Shown here: positions 36,408 to 48,336 of the stretch, in pieces
How the letters are laid out: every line of letters starts with the position of its first letter
How positions within the stretch are numbered: position 1 is the first letter of the stretch
Assembly (NCBI GenBank): GCA_011316305.1
Contig: SAUG01000040.1
Location: forward strand, 248,001 to 312,000
DNA length: 64,000 nucleotides
DNA from: Rusavskia elegans
Taxonomy: Eukaryota; Ascomycota; Lecanoromycetes; Teloschistales; Teloschistaceae
Reading direction: 5' to 3'
Translations under genes and position numbers: made by a program
The notes under the pieces: generated by a model
Seen by the model: only the letters and a program-made list of their open reading frames with translations
Told to the model about the DNA's origin: nothing
The model's database searches: none

Positions 36408-36855
36408 TCATATGCCCCCTTCAGGATCTTCTCGACCTTTCTTTTGGATAGCTTGCATCAATTCATAGAGCTGTCCCAATTGCTGATCTTATCATCGAGT
36501 CAATGCCCACTCTAGAAACACCTTTTTGGTACATACCACTCATTTTATCAATCTTCTCCGTGTCCAGCTTCGTTCCATGCCAAGATTCGCCTTCAACTTC
36601 TTGTGCGTATCTTTGCCATTCGTTCAAAAAGCCTACAATGTGAATCGGATTCTCCACACTTTTATGAGCTCGAAACTCGCTTTTGACATATTCGTCACCG
36701 AGCAGTCTCATGTCGGTCTTGAGGAATTTCCTATGCGCACGGAGAATACGTCGATATAATGGAATTGGTGGAAGGAGTGCTAACGGAGCCGGATTGAATC
36801 CTGTAGAGGACCCCAAGGTTGATGGCGATGCCAATAGTCTGATGGCATGTCGCAT
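36408..36855 (-). CDS. succinate dehydrogenase assembly factor 3 (Acn9/Sdh7-like, LYR protein)
   Basis: Exons 36855-36537 and 36487-36408 encode 132 aa. The protein starts with a mitochondrial-targeting-like stretch (MRHAIRLLASPSTL) and carries the LYR motif in PLYRRILRAHRKFL, then LGDEYVKSEFRAHK and the family tail SDQQLGQLYELMQAIQKKGR ending EDPEGGI. SDHAF3 proteins help insert or protect the iron-sulphur subunit of succinate dehydrogenase in the mitochondrial matrix. The splice join restores KMSDQQLGQ, which the unspliced frame lacks. It faces the MTQ2 gene head-to-head across 234 bp. Confidence 0.93.
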
Positions 36856-37089
36856 GATGCACGCAATAGAGGCAAAAAGTTGTCGAGAGAGTATTACTAT
36901 TGGGTTCGAGGAACAATAATAATCTTTGAGTTACCGGGAGGAACTGCATGGTGACATCATTGCCTGATCTGGTTAGGGTGCTTTTACTCGAGAGTCGTAC
37001 TCGTATGCCATCTTTTTGTTTGCTTCCTTCCATTGAGATATCTACAAGGCCCAGACAAAGCGCAAATATGGCTCAAAGAATATGACTCA

Positions 37090-37902
37090 ATGCTACCGAC
37101 ACCGTCGACGAGTCATGTGGACTTTGACCGCGTCTATGAGCCCGCTGAAGATTCCTTCCTATTGCTAGACACTCTTTCCTCCACGAAGGAGGTCTCGTTC
37201 CTGACAGAGCGTTTCGGTCCGCTTAAGGGTCATGACGCAGAACGCTCCTCCCCACTGATCGTAGAGATTGGTACAGGCTCGGGAGTGGTCCTCGCTTTCC
37301 TCACCGCTTATGCACAGACACTATTCGGCATCTCAGACATCTTGAGCCTAGGAATTGACATCAACCAATATGCCTGCAAAGCAAGCATCGAAACAGTAGA
37401 AAAAGCATGTCAAAACGTCAATGATGACCTACAAGACGCATCAAGACCAGGGGGTACTGGCTTTCTATTGACATCGGTCACTGGGGATCTGACCTCTGCA
37501 ATTCGCCCTGAATCGGTAGATGTGCTGATATTCAATCCACCGTACGTTCCTACCTCTGGTATAACGACGGCATTCGCAGCGAATGGAGAGAAGCAGGCTT
37601 GTTCAGATGCGGACTCGGATATGTTGTCACTTTCATATGCTGGAGGGATGGATGGAATGGAAGTGACGAACAGGTTGCTGGAGCAATTGCCATCGGTCCT
37701 AAATGCGAGTCGAGGCATCGCATACATACTTTTGTGCAAACAGAATAAACCCGACGAGGTCGTGCAGCGTATCCGACAATGGGGTGCCCCATGGATGGTT
37801 GACGTCGTAGGCCAATCTGGCAGGCAAGGTGGTTGGGAGAAGCTACAGGTTCTAAGGATACGTCGAGGGTCCTATGTTTCGCTCGACAGTCCGTCGGTCT
37901 GA
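37090..37902 (+). CDS. MTQ2: eRF1 glutamine methyltransferase, HemK2/Mtq2-like
   Basis: A single-exon 270-aa protein, started at the Met of MLPTPSTSHVDFDRVYEPAE; the open frame upstream begins with TTG. Motifs of a class I SAM methyltransferase are present: VYEPAEDSFLLLDTL, the SAM loop VEIGTGSGVV, and the substrate-glutamine motif NPPYVPTSG near residue 149. In yeast Mtq2 with Trm112 methylates the GGQ glutamine of eRF1. The insert between residues ~110 and 130 is somewhat longer than in yeast. Divergent promoter with SDHAF3. Confidence 0.92.
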   Translation: MLPTPSTSHVDFDRVYEPAEDSFLLLDTLSSTKEVSFLTERFGPLKGHDAERSSPLIVEIGTGSGVVLAFLTAYAQTLFGISDILSLGIDINQYACKASIETVEKACQNVNDDLQDASRPGGTGFLLTSVTGDLTSAIRPESVDVLIFNPPYVPTSGITTAFAANGEKQACSDADSDMLSLSYAGGMDGMEVTNRLLEQLPSVLNASRGIAYILLCKQNKPDEVVQRIRQWGAPWMVDVVGQSGRQGGWEKLQVLRIRRGSYVSLDSPSV

Positions 37903-38218
37903 TAAAGAAGCAATCGATCTTTGCGTCAGTAGCCCAACGCCCAACAAAGTCATTCGCGAGAACGGTGACAAGCATTGAGACAGCTCCATAGATAGTATCC
38001 GTTCAGCTCAGGCTACTTTCCCGCTTTTTCCCCTTCCATGCATTAAGCTGGGGTCCAATGGAACATGGTTGTCCATGGGTATGCGAGCCTCAAGCTAGCT
38101 TTTGTATCCGTTCCAAATTTCGTTGCAATCTCCAACCACTCAGCCCAGGCCGGCTCGCCTTTTGCAGCTTTGACTTGGCTTTGTACCATCAAAACCATCA
38201 CTGTCCAACAGCACTAGC
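37903..38218. other. convergent intergenic region, MTQ2 / SmD1
   Basis: 316 bp of 3' flanking sequence; nothing further seen. Confidence 0.35.
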
Positions 38219-38789
38219 CTAGAACCCTCTTCCTCCCCCACGTCCTCTACCACCCCTAAAGCCTCCTCCGCCCCTACCTCTCCCTCTACCTCCTCTACCG
38301 CCCCTGGGCCCTCCTCGATCAGCCTGCTCTTTTCTCGCTTTGTTCTTAGGCTTGGGCGCATCGTCTATCAGGAGGGTATCCAGGGGTAGGGAGTCCGGAA
38401 GAATGTAATATCGGATTGTCGAGCCGCGTAGATTAATTGTGTCGAGAGATATTGGATCGCGACCTTTCGGGGTCATCTTGACGGCTTTCAGCGCTGTGTT
38501 CATTTGTGGTGAAACGGATGTGATGGTGCCATGGAGAATCGTGCCTAACAACGTGATTGTTAGCATGACTGACACCTCGAGGGTTGTCAACGCCTGACGG
38601 CATAGTGCATCACGGGATGATATACCGTTCTTGAGCTCGATAGTGACGGTCTCGTTCGCGCATTTCATGAGGAATCTATACGTCCGTCAAATTAGCGCTC
38701 GTCGCGTGGGCAGGAGAAGCCCTGAGGTAGAAAGCTCAGCTTAAGGACTGCTGAAAAGGGGTGAATGTTGCTTACCTGACCAGCTTCAT
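38219..38789 (-). CDS. SMD1: small nuclear ribonucleoprotein Sm D1
   Basis: Three exons (38789-38776, 38675-38626, 38544-38219) encode 129 aa. The first exon is only 14 nt (MKLV plus part of an Arg codon). The joins give [18 protein letters not shown] and then [19 protein letters not shown], the Sm1 motif, followed by [20 protein letters not shown] (Sm2) and an RG-rich tail ([10 protein letters not shown]), a likely site of arginine dimethylation. SmD1 is one of seven proteins in the Sm ring of spliceosomal snRNPs. Divergent from the 145-aa protein gene at 39049. Confidence 0.96.
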
Positions 38790-39048
38790 GATGACGATGA
38801 TATGATACTCAATATAGCGCGACAGTGACTGGCTGCTTCCCAATGCTTTGCTGATTCGCAGAGATTGAAGTGCGATATGAAAAATCCGCGGCTACGACAC
38901 GTTTGGGAAGCGCGCGGCTGAAAGCTCGGACCAGCCTGACGTTCTTAACTCATCGACTGCCAATACTGTCAGGGCCAAGCCCCACCCCACGCACGATATG
39001 CCAAGCTAGCAAACGAAACAGACGTTATTGGACACGCTCACGGTGGGA

Positions 39049-39540
39049 ATGAACACCACCATGGATGCTGCGGAAAAGGTAGCTCGTGAGCCACTACAAC
39101 CATCTCGACGCAGGCACAGAAGGCCCTGATTCTCAACAGCACTTCTTTTCGCCTTGGCAGCAGGTATATACGCTGGCACACATCTCGTCAGTCCTTTGTC
39201 CACATGTTGGAGAAGTAACCCACTCTCGGCCAATGGACCATCATCCATCAAGCTCCGAGGCCGAAACGGAGTGAGCAGCACTTTCGAGAAAAACATCACC
39301 GATGCAGAGCTAGACGCTCATTGTCTGAACATCGAATTGATGAGGCAAAAGCTTCGTGGCGTGGGTACATACCAGATCAGCTCGAAAGTAGAGGGCACGA
39401 ATAAGAACTTTATCACCCCCTTCCCAGCCAATATTAAGGAGGAGGATCTGGATGTGCTGTTGGAGATTGCCAGTAGGATGAGGCAGAGAGTGCAAGGTGC
39501 TATGGAACCGGACGAGGTGGTGGATGTTCGAAAGGGATGA
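39049..39540 (+). CDS. small putative membrane protein of unknown function
   Basis: Exons 39049-39085 and 39140-39540 encode 145 aa. The intron (GTGAGC..AACAG, 54 nt) joins MNTTMDAAEKVA to PLLFALAAGIYAGTHLVSPL, an N-terminal hydrophobic helix. The rest is soluble and charged, with a possible helix (DAELDAHCLNIELMRQKLRG) and LDVLLEIASRMRQRVQGAME. No domain is recognised. The open frame, the good splice join and the position opposite SmD1 support a real gene. It may be an organelle or ER membrane protein. Confidence 0.65.
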
Positions 39541-39927
39541 TCAGAACACGTCGATGTACAACAAGACGGAGAGGATCCTTCAGATTGACTACGTCCAACA
39601 TCTTCACGAAGGAGCATGTTACGGTAGAGAAGATATTGCCGTTGTAGAGAGCCAAGATAACCCTCGTGGACAGATCGAAGAAATTAGGGTTCGCTATAAA
39701 AACCGTAAGATGCTTCTTTCCGTCGCTATGCTTCATTACCTACAAACACTTTGCATATTGTACACTTCTTTTTCCAAAACACCATCATGAAAAACGTAAC
39801 GTCCGCATGGAGGAGACATATGACCCCTCCTAAATGCCCCTCGAACGCCAGACCCAGACATCTGGACGTTGAATGATCCAATAATCCTCTTGCACGGTTA
39901 CAGGCATGCTTGTTCATCGGTATCGTG
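39541..39927. other. convergent intergenic region
   Basis: 387 bp between the 145-aa protein gene and the 3' end of NUP159; nothing recognised. Confidence 0.35.
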
Positions 39928-42900
39928 TTAATCCAACCTTCGAACAACAGGTTTCTCGCCCTTGAATACCTGCTTGACCAATGCATTCATCGCTTTCCGC
40001 TGCTTCACCTTGGTCCGATATCTCTCGATTTTCGCTGTAGAAACAGCACTCGAACCCTTCTTAGGTGTTCCGTTACGACTGATAGAGAGCCTCAGACCAC
40101 CCATGCTCTTGCTCAAAGCATCCGCTTGATCAGGGGATGAGCGTGATACCGAGGCTGCGAACGGTGAGTTTTCCCGGCTGCCGTTTGGTATAGCGATCGG
40201 AATGCGAAGCTTCCGCATCTTGGCCTCGAGCACATCGATGTCGCCGCTCTTTTGCTCAACCATATTTGTCATTTTCATGATCGTATTCATCACGTTTTCC
40301 ACGGTAGGTTTCTTGGTCAATCGATCATTATCGTTCGTTCCCTGAGAAGAAAGATCCGTGCGCAGCTCCAAGATCTTTTTCTCTGCCTCGCCCGTTAGCT
40401 CCTGGATGTTCATGAAGGCCGCACGTATTTCCTTCTGCTTTAATGCTTGGTCAATTGGTAGTGGCGCATATCGAGCGGCTTCGACCATTTCCTGGTCCTC
40501 TCTGGCAGCTACTATCTTCATGATCTCGTGCTGCCTGACCTTCAGCTTCTGGAGGTCGTGTCGAAGGTCTCGGAGCTCTGCTAGTTTGGCCCTGACGTTT
40601 GGTATACGACTATTGTCTACCTGGTTCGATATCTGATGCTCGATATCCGAGAGGTCACTCACTTCGCCCAGACACCAATTAAGCTCTTCCAGGTCGTCTT
40701 GTGACCGACCACCCTGCTTGCATAACTCGGTATGACCAAGGGTAAAGGCTTCCAAATTCCGTGCATTGAGTCCAACGGTATCGACCATCGAGTTGATATC
40801 TCGGTAGACCTTCTCAATCTGGCCTGGCAATCCAGGCTTACTCTCCTCTTCATTGTAATCCTCATGTGCGATAAAATCCTCCAGCATCGTTGTTGGTTCG
40901 ACTTCTGTTTCCAATAATTTGCGGATCTCCTCATCCTCTTGATCATCTAGAGCCTGTCGTCCTCCCTCTTGCTGTTGAGCTCGCAGCTCATTTAGACGTT
41001 GTTGTTCACGCTTTCTAAGTTCCTCAATTGATGGCTGTGGATCTGCAATTCGAATGCTCGGCGTTTGGCCAGATTGTTTTTGGCCAAGTGAAGCACTGAT
41101 GTTACCGTGAGGGGCACTGATTGATCGGGCGTTATCCGGCCTCAGAGCGTCGGTTGCCAGCTGGGCCAATCGAACTGGACTTGGGGATCTGGGGCTTTCT
41201 TGTGTTTTCGATGGTGGAGGGAAATGGAAAGCGGGTGATTTACCAACTTCCCCAAAGAGAGGCTTCGATTTCGACCGAGCGTCTGGTGGGCCCCTGGCGG
41301 AGAACAAACCTTCCGGAGATTTGTCGAGATTAGCTCCAAATGAACTCCCTGGAGTAATCTTTGGTGTTTGAGTTGGGTCGGTATTGGGACTAATCTCCTT
41401 CGCAACGTCAACACCACTTCCCTCGTCGTCCGACGCGGAGAAGTCCCCTTCCGGTAAGGGCGGCTCTTCTTCTGGTTTTGCCTTAGCCGTCTTCAGATTG
41501 GGTCTTGACGGTAGAAAGTCTGGAGGTAGCGGAGCGTCATCATTCGCCGCCTTGGAGCCGGATGCTGAAGATTGCGAGGTATCTCCTGGAGAGTAGCTGT
41601 CTTTGCTTGTTGGATCCGGCGGAAGTGGGCCTTTGGCGCCCGTTTCAGGAACGGCTTCACTGACACTAGAGAAAGATTCATCTTCAGGTTCGGGTTTAAT
41701 TGGCACGGGAGCATTTTCTATCGAGGGTCGAGCGGTATCTTCTGGTTTCTTTGGCGTGTCCTCTGGCGTTGTTGACACAGGCACAGGTTCTGTAGTTGGA
41801 CTTGATGCAGGCGCACTGTTTTGAACCATAGCGGGCGTCGTCTTGCTTTGCGCTTGAGTACCAAAAAGTCCCCCAGTGGTAGGTGGTGTCGTCTGCTGAA
41901 ATCCAAAAAGTGACCGACGTGGTTTGGCAACTGGAGTGGCGGATGTCTCATCGTTTTGTGAGGTTTCGCTCATGACTTCTTGCTCGCTGAAATTACCGTC
42001 CTCGGTCATGTCCGCTTCCTTGCTCTCTGGCGCAAGCGGTTGCTCTTGTGTTTCCGCTAATTTAGACGTAAATTCACCGCCAAATAGTGAGTTGTTGTCG
42101 GCGATCGTAGGTTTTGGGCCGTCGCTGGATGATGTGCCGTCACCCTTGAACGTCGACCCGAGCTTGAACGAACCAGCGAAACCACCGCCTCCAAACAAGC
42201 TTGTAGGAGCTGCCTCTGACTTCTTGGGCGTTCCCCCAAAATCAGAGCCGATTTCCATGCCAGAGCCAAAGGAGGTTCCTTGTCCTGCTTTGGCAAAAGG
42301 TGACTCGCCCCCTGATTGTTTTGCCGCTGCCGCTGCAAAGCCAGGACCTTGTGCAAAAGACGCAAAACCACTGACTGCTTGCTGAGTGTTGGAAGCTATG
42401 TTCGCATTGCTATTGCCAAACGTCGAGCCGGCGCCCATGCCCGAACTTGCCGTCTGGCCAAAGGCAGTCCCGGCATTTTGAGTCCCAGCGGAAGGAGCGC
42501 CCCAGGGAGAAGGTCGATTGCCGAGGCCTCCTGCGGCTCCGAACGCGGCTCCTCCTGTGGCTGCGCCAAATGGAGTTGATGATCCAAAAGTTGGTTTGCC
42601 GAAAGTTGCTCCTGCGGTCTGCGGAGAAATGCTTGTTGCTGCTCCTGTGCCCCATGAGGGGGGTTCGGATCGGAGTGCTGATGGGGCTCCAAAAGTATTA
42701 TTGGAGCCCGAATTATTGCCAAATGCTGGTGTTGAACTACTGGGAAAGGTGTTTTGTTGAGCTGGAGCAGTGCCGAACGTGTTCGAGGCAAATGGAGCAG
42801 ATGTGTTCTGCGCGGCCAAGCTAGCAAAAGGGGATGCGCTCTTCGTCGACTGCTCCTGTGTTTGAGAAGGTCCAGCTACCGTGAGGCCTGGATAAGTAGT

Positions 42901-44318
42901 TCCCTGACGGATGGATTCGGCGTATACTATCCACCAAGAGGCCAAAAGGCCTTCATTGTTAAGGATCATAAGTGCTGGAAGAGGACCATTGGACTCATCC
43001 ATCTCCTCGTTTGGCAGGGGTCGAGGAACCTTTTCCGTTGCCGAGAGGTCCAAAGCCATGCCAATGGGCGAGGTATCGGAGAGATCTTCGGCCATCGGCA
43101 ACTGAGCCCGACGGGTATCATTGGCCATTGTCGTTGTCGTGAAAACCTTGGTGATCTTCGCCTGGTCCACATCGCTTGAAAGTGCGGTTTCTGCTCTTGT
43201 TAACAGGCCCACGTCGGTCGATGCGCTAGACGCTACCACGAGCACATCTGATAGATTGGGTGGGAAGTTTCTAAGACGTTGTATGAATTGATATGGTGGA
43301 GATCGATTCATCCCAAAAGGCGGGGCGGGATCTGGAAGCTTCTGATACGTATAGGAGGTTTGCGGTGACGCTTGACGGCTTATTACACGGAACGTTGTAG
43401 CGGGAATCAGGCCCTCGTCCTGGGTAGATGTAGTATGGGCGGCGAGAAAAACGTCGTTCTCCAGCCACAATATAGCCGATACATGTTGGTCCCCTTCAAT
43501 ATCCGGCGGTGTGGGAATCTCGGCTTTCCCCACTCCCTCGGGGGTCATCTGGTAGCATGTTCCATTACCAAGACCAGCAACAAGTTGTTTTCCACGTGCG
43601 CTCCAAGAAACACAGCTGACACCGTTCTTCATGGTCATACCTTGTGCTCCACTTGTGAACTGGCGAGCTGCAAGATTGGCGATCAGAAGGTTTCCATCCA
43701 CGGTCACCGCAGCAAAAAGCTCGGCTCTCTCAGGTGTAGGATTCGGTAACAACATCCGTAATGCGACGCCGTTGGTTGCGATCTGAAAAGCACATTCGGT
43801 ATTTCCTTGTATGAGGCTCTGAACTTCGTATACAGCCAGACCCCCTCCTTGCTCAGCGGATAGAACCAAGAAGGACTCATCCGCCGAGAAAGCTACCTGG
43901 GATATCCTCATCCCAAGCTTCAGGGTCAACTGTGGTGTGAAAGGTCTGATGTTGCCATCTCCTCCGTCTTTATCGGCAAAGGCTTTGCGTACCGCTTCAG
44001 TACTAGCAATGACCACAGCATCTGGACCTGCAGCCGCGAGAAGACCTTTCTGAGAAGCTATACTGAGTAGTGAAGCTGTGGATGGCGGGAGTGCATCTGC
44101 TGGCCATGACGGAGCAAGTCTGAGTTTTGCTTCCCCAGCGAGAGACTGGAAACCTAAAGCCTTGAAGAGCATTAGAACAGAAAGATCCTCAGATGTGCTA
44201 TGCGAATGCTCACTTCTGTCTGTATTTCTTCGAGTTCCGGACCTATTTGTGTATTCGTTGAGCCGGCTGCAGCATTGCCAAAGGCCGATGCGCTGGGGCT
44301 TCCAAAATGGAATGCCAT
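39928..44318 (-). CDS. NUP159: nucleoporin Nup159 (Nup214-like)
   Basis: Exons 44318-44214 and 44160-39928 give 1445 aa; the start reads MAFHFGSPSASAF as in the family. The N-terminal ~400 residues form the beta-propeller (LGFQSLAGEAKLRL, ADALPPSTASLLSIASQKGL, LFAAVTVDGNLLIANL). Next is an FG-repeat zone with many FG dipeptides (TFGAPS, KPTFGSSTPFG, TAFGQTAS), then a long acidic, Ser/Pro-rich part, and a C-terminal coiled coil (LEELNWCLGEVSDLSDIEHQ, LAELRDLRHDLQKLKVRQHE). Nup159 sits on the cytoplasmic face of the nuclear pore, where its propeller recruits the DEAD-box helicase Dbp5 to release mRNA. The C-terminus pairs with Nup82 and Nsp1. Confidence 0.94.
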
Positions 44319-44839
44319 CCTCGCTCTTTCGAAAGTAGGTGAGGCTGTTCTGATTTCGCGCTTCAAGGGTCGATAAGCCGCATCTGTGCGGGGAGATTTC
44401 GGTGGTGTTGTAAATGAGCGTGGTCGGGATACCGAAGCTTTCCCAGTGAAGTATTGCAAAGCACGGTCCAGATTAGCTTTTCAATATCATCTTCAAGATG
44501 TTAACATGTTGATAAATGGCAACCCTGCCTGAAGCAAACCTTCAGCGCCCTGACTCTTTTTGATTGGCTCTTTGATATCAGATGTAACGCGCCTAGGTGA
44601 CGCGGATACCTTGACCAAACGGGACTAGCTTGGAGCTCTTCGCGTTTACGAATACAGAGGGAAGCTCAAAGACAGCTATCAGCCTACCATATCATCGAGC
44701 ATCACCACATCCTGCTACCACTCACCGTCAGTGAAATCCACATATCCTGATAGTTATCAAGAATATCACGCCTACACTCCCGACTCATACCATTCCTGAC
44801 ACCTGGCCCTTGCGGCCACTAAGCCGTCTCTCCTTCGAC
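44319..44839. other. divergent promoter region, NUP159 / proteasome beta-2
   Basis: 521 bp between two divergent essential genes. The minus-strand frame of NUP159 remains open to 44459, but the part upstream of 44318 is not conserved. No other gene. Confidence 0.4.
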
Positions 44840-45728
44840 ATGCCTGGCTTTGACTTTTCCAACCACAACCGAAATGCCGCTCTACATGCCCAAGGCGTAC
44901 CATTACCAAAAGCCACAAGCACCGGTACGACGATCGTTGGATGTATTTTTGATGGAGGAGTTGTGATAGCGGCAGATACCAGAGCCACATCAGGCCCTAT
45001 AGTAGCTGACAAGGTTGGAAGATTCGGATCCTACTGAAGCTGATGGGTTTGATCTAACGCTGTGTTTCTAGAACTGCGAGAAGCTTCACTACATCGCTCC
45101 TCAGATATGGTGTGCGGGAGCAGGAACCGCAGCTGACACCGAATTCACTACCGCCATCATCTCCTCGAACCTTGAACTTCACTCCTTATCGACCAGCCGA
45201 AAACCCAGAGTCGTCACTTGTATGACAATGCTGAAGCAACACCTCTTCCGATACCAAGGCCACATTGGCGCATACCTGGTTGTCGCCGGGGTGGATCCGA
45301 CAGGCGTGGGCTTATTCACCGTCCACGCTCACGGCAGCACCGACAAACTTCCATACGTGACCATGGGAAGCGGCTCATTAGCAGCGATGTCTGTCTTCGA
45401 AACGCAATGGAAGCCGAAGATGACGAGGGACGAGGCGGTCAAGTTGGCGTCCGATGCCATCCAGGCCGGTATCTTCAACGATTTGGGTTCAGGCTCAAAC
45501 GTGGATGTCTGTGTCATCACGGCCGAGAAGACGACCCTGTTGAGGAATTATATCAAGCCGAATCAGCGGGAGCAGAAACAGCGGAGCTATTTGTTCAAGC
45601 GTGGAACGACGGCGGTTTTGAACGAGAAGGTCATTACGAGGGAAGAGATTAGCAAGTATGTGACGGTGCAGGAACTGCCATCGGATGACGATGTGGTCGT
45701 TGTGGAGAAGATGGATATAGATGCATAA
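44840..45728 (+). CDS. PUP1: 20S proteasome subunit beta-2 (Pup1-like)
   Basis: Exons 44840-45013 and 45072-45728 encode 276 aa. A 29-residue propeptide precedes the self-cleavage site TSTG|TTIVG, so the catalytic Thr is residue 30. Downstream are [15 protein letters not shown] and the joined [19 protein letters not shown], then [12 protein letters not shown]. The subunit gives trypsin-like activity in the core particle. The C-terminal extension ([13 protein letters not shown]) is the beta-2 arm that embraces beta-3. The intron begins GTTGGA, a weak donor, but the frame join is exact. Confidence 0.96.
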
Positions 45729-46229
45729 GGTGGGGTTGCGAAATCTAGAAGTGCTACAACATGAAGCAGCTGTTCGAAAAGGATTCTAGCAACAGCTTCC
45801 TTCTGTGGACGTTTACTTTACCTGGGATGTGGTATCCGCCGTCAGGGCTGTTGCCTAGCTACCTCCAAGCGCAGAATTCGTCTGGTGATATGTCTTCCGG
45901 CATCGTTCGCCTGCCCAAGCGTTCTCCCATCTGCTTGTCCAATAGTATCCATCTATATTGCGTGCTGAACCTTCGACGCAGTACTTCCAGCTCATCATTG
46001 CCGCACAACAGCTCACGGTGATTTGTCTTTCAGCATTCCCGCCTGGTAGTCCGGTCCGCTGAATCCATTTCCTGTCCGTTCGCAGGAACCAAGCTGGCTG
46101 GTTGCTTGGTCACCCATTCAACAAAGTCTCACACCGCAACCCGCAGACCAATTTACATACCATTTCATTTCCCCAACATGCCCAACCCAACACCCAGCAA
46201 CCCATCACCACCATCCCCATCCTCCTCCA
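45729..46229. other. convergent intergenic region, C/A-rich part
   Basis: 501 bp, with a low-complexity CCCA/CCATC-rich stretch near 46165-46230 at the end of the peptidase gene. No gene recognised. Confidence 0.35.
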
Positions 46230-48336
46230 TCAATCCAAAACATCCTCCCTCAACGCGAAAAGCCTTCTAAACACCTCCTCGCTCTTCCCCGCCGCCCCAA
46301 TCGCATCATGATACATAGCATTCGTAATAAAAGTTTTGCAGTTCCTAATCCTCGACGCCGTTTCCCGCGCAAGATCGTACGAAACATACATGTCGTCGAC
46401 GTAGATGGAGGCGTAGACGGGGATTTCGTTGGTGGTTGCGAGGCGGGAGGGGGAGTAGAGGGGGGGCCAGTCGGTCATTTGGGCGAGGATGTCGGCGGTG
46501 GGGGCAAGGTTGCCGAGTGAGCTGTAGTCGCGGAACATGGATGGGTAGATCTGGGGTTATATGAGCTGATTTGGGTGGTTGATGTGTTGTTGAGAAAAGT
46601 ATGTGGAATGTTCTGTGTGTCTTATGCTCAAGGCATCTCTCGCCCTTTGATGGGCTGGATGATATGGGGCAATTGTCACTCACCATCTCTCCGGTAAAGT
46701 AGATGGGCTCATCATTGCTGGTCGAGAGGTTCATGAATGCAGGATGGTCTTTCATCACGCGATCTGCGGACCAGTTTGAAGCGTGACGACTGAAGAGCAA
46801 AAGACCAATTAGCACTTGTTAAAAGGACTGCCAATGGACGGGGATGACAGCTTACCCTTGAAGGTAGATTGCCTCATGGATTAGGACGTAAAGCGGATTA
46901 TCGTCAAATCCTTGGGTGCTTTCGAACCCGGCTAACGTAGGCCGCGTAAAATATCCGTAATACTCAAGATCGCTGTCCAAGCGTAGTATGATCTCTTTTC
47001 CCCTATCAGTCATATGACTCCAATGAAACTGGGGACAACGTGGCCTACCATGTACAGCATCGATGCCGCCTACGAGAGTATCAGTCCAGGAACTAAGTGT
47101 CTTCGTCGAGAGATCGACAAGGAGGTGCCTCACCGTGAAATCCAAAGTTTATGCCAAGCTGGCGAAAGCGAGCGATTGATAGTGTGCCACCTGAAGGAAA
47201 CTTGACTTTCTCGGTCTGGAGATAGTGGATGATGTTCTTGACACGCTGGATGTCTTCTGAATACTTAGCATAGTAGCTGCGATTCCGCTCGGCAACCTTG
47301 TCTAGACGGCGGTAAACAGTCTGATCAGTCTAGAACAAGGACCTGACGTACGATAGAGATTCTGATAGACAGGATCTGGTTGTTCGACCACGATCGGTGC
47401 TAGACCCCCGAGTATGAAGGCTGTTGGCTGTCAGAAATGCTACATTCAGTGGTGATATCAGATCTCGCCTTCTCGTAAACCTTCCGGGCTATCGCAGCTT
47501 AGCAAGTCAACATGCAATGGAAGCAGCAAATTTACTGGGCAGAGAGATAGTTCAAGCAGCAAAAGCCCCCAAAGCTCTGGCCAATGATTGACCATTTCTG
47601 CTCTTCCTCGGGTTGTTCAGAAGTGAGACTTCTTCTGATAGCTTCGCAATCCTCAACTGCCGGGTCATCGTATCAGAACCATCCTTAGAAGAGGCGTTGT
47701 AGCCTGCATATACCGATGCTATCAGCACGGAAATGTCTCAGGTAAATAGCCTGTGCCATGGGACCGCCATGTCTGGCAAGTGTCTGCTCCGTCACAGTGC
47801 TGCTCAATCCGGTTCCTGAAGGAACATTCTAAGTTGCGAAGAACCGATTGGAAACAGACTGTGTATAGTACCTCGTTGATCGAGAAACAAGATCCGATAC
47901 CCCTTGTCCAAGGCTTTTTCTGTCCAGCCGTAGTTCTGTGGGGATTTGCAAGGAAAGCCCGGCCCGCCTGAAGATATTTAGTCTGAAAGAGACTGTAGTG
48001 TATCGGCAGCCTGACCTTGCAGATAGAGTACTGAGAAAAACATATCTGAGCTCAAGTCAAACTGTATTATCCCTTGAAATACATACGCCACGGCAATTGT
48101 TTGGCTTCCTCCTTAATGACACCTACAGGCTTCTCGAATCGCTCGATACTTCTCGCGAACAGCCTCAGAGTCCCATTCGGTGGGCTGGCATGATTCAAAG
48201 GCACTTCAAAGAAATACTCCGAGATATTCAACTTGCCTGAAGCCTCTGTCAATCACACGAATGCAGGATCTGCCAACCTGCAAGTCATACCGGGGACCTG
48301 GTGAGTTCGCTTAGTGAGAAGTTTCGCTTTAGACAT
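46230..48336 (-). CDS. proline iminopeptidase-like alpha/beta hydrolase (peptidase S33)
   Basis: Thirteen exons with 12 short introns rebuild a protein of about 457 aa from MSKAKLLTKRTHQVPG (exon 1, 48336-48291) to EEVFRRLFALREDVLD (last exon ending at 46230). The order is KLNISEYFFEVPL, LLYLQGGPGFPCKSPQ (oxyanion loop), KGYRILFLDQRGTGLSS, the nucleophile elbow SIIGQSFGGFCCLNYLS, the cap (VAERNRSYYAKYSEDIQRVK), YVDDMYVSYD and NAMYHDAIGA (likely catalytic Asp and His region). S33 enzymes remove N-terminal proline. One intron looks like GC..AG (GAAG|GCGAGA). The end joins IYPSMFRDYSSLGNLAPTAD. The frame is unbroken in this model, so the gene seems intact. Confidence 0.8.

Noticed and set aside
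42447..42824. Open plus-strand frame across the FG region of NUP159
   Set aside because: It is the antisense of FG-repeat codons and has no start context, domain or splice support.
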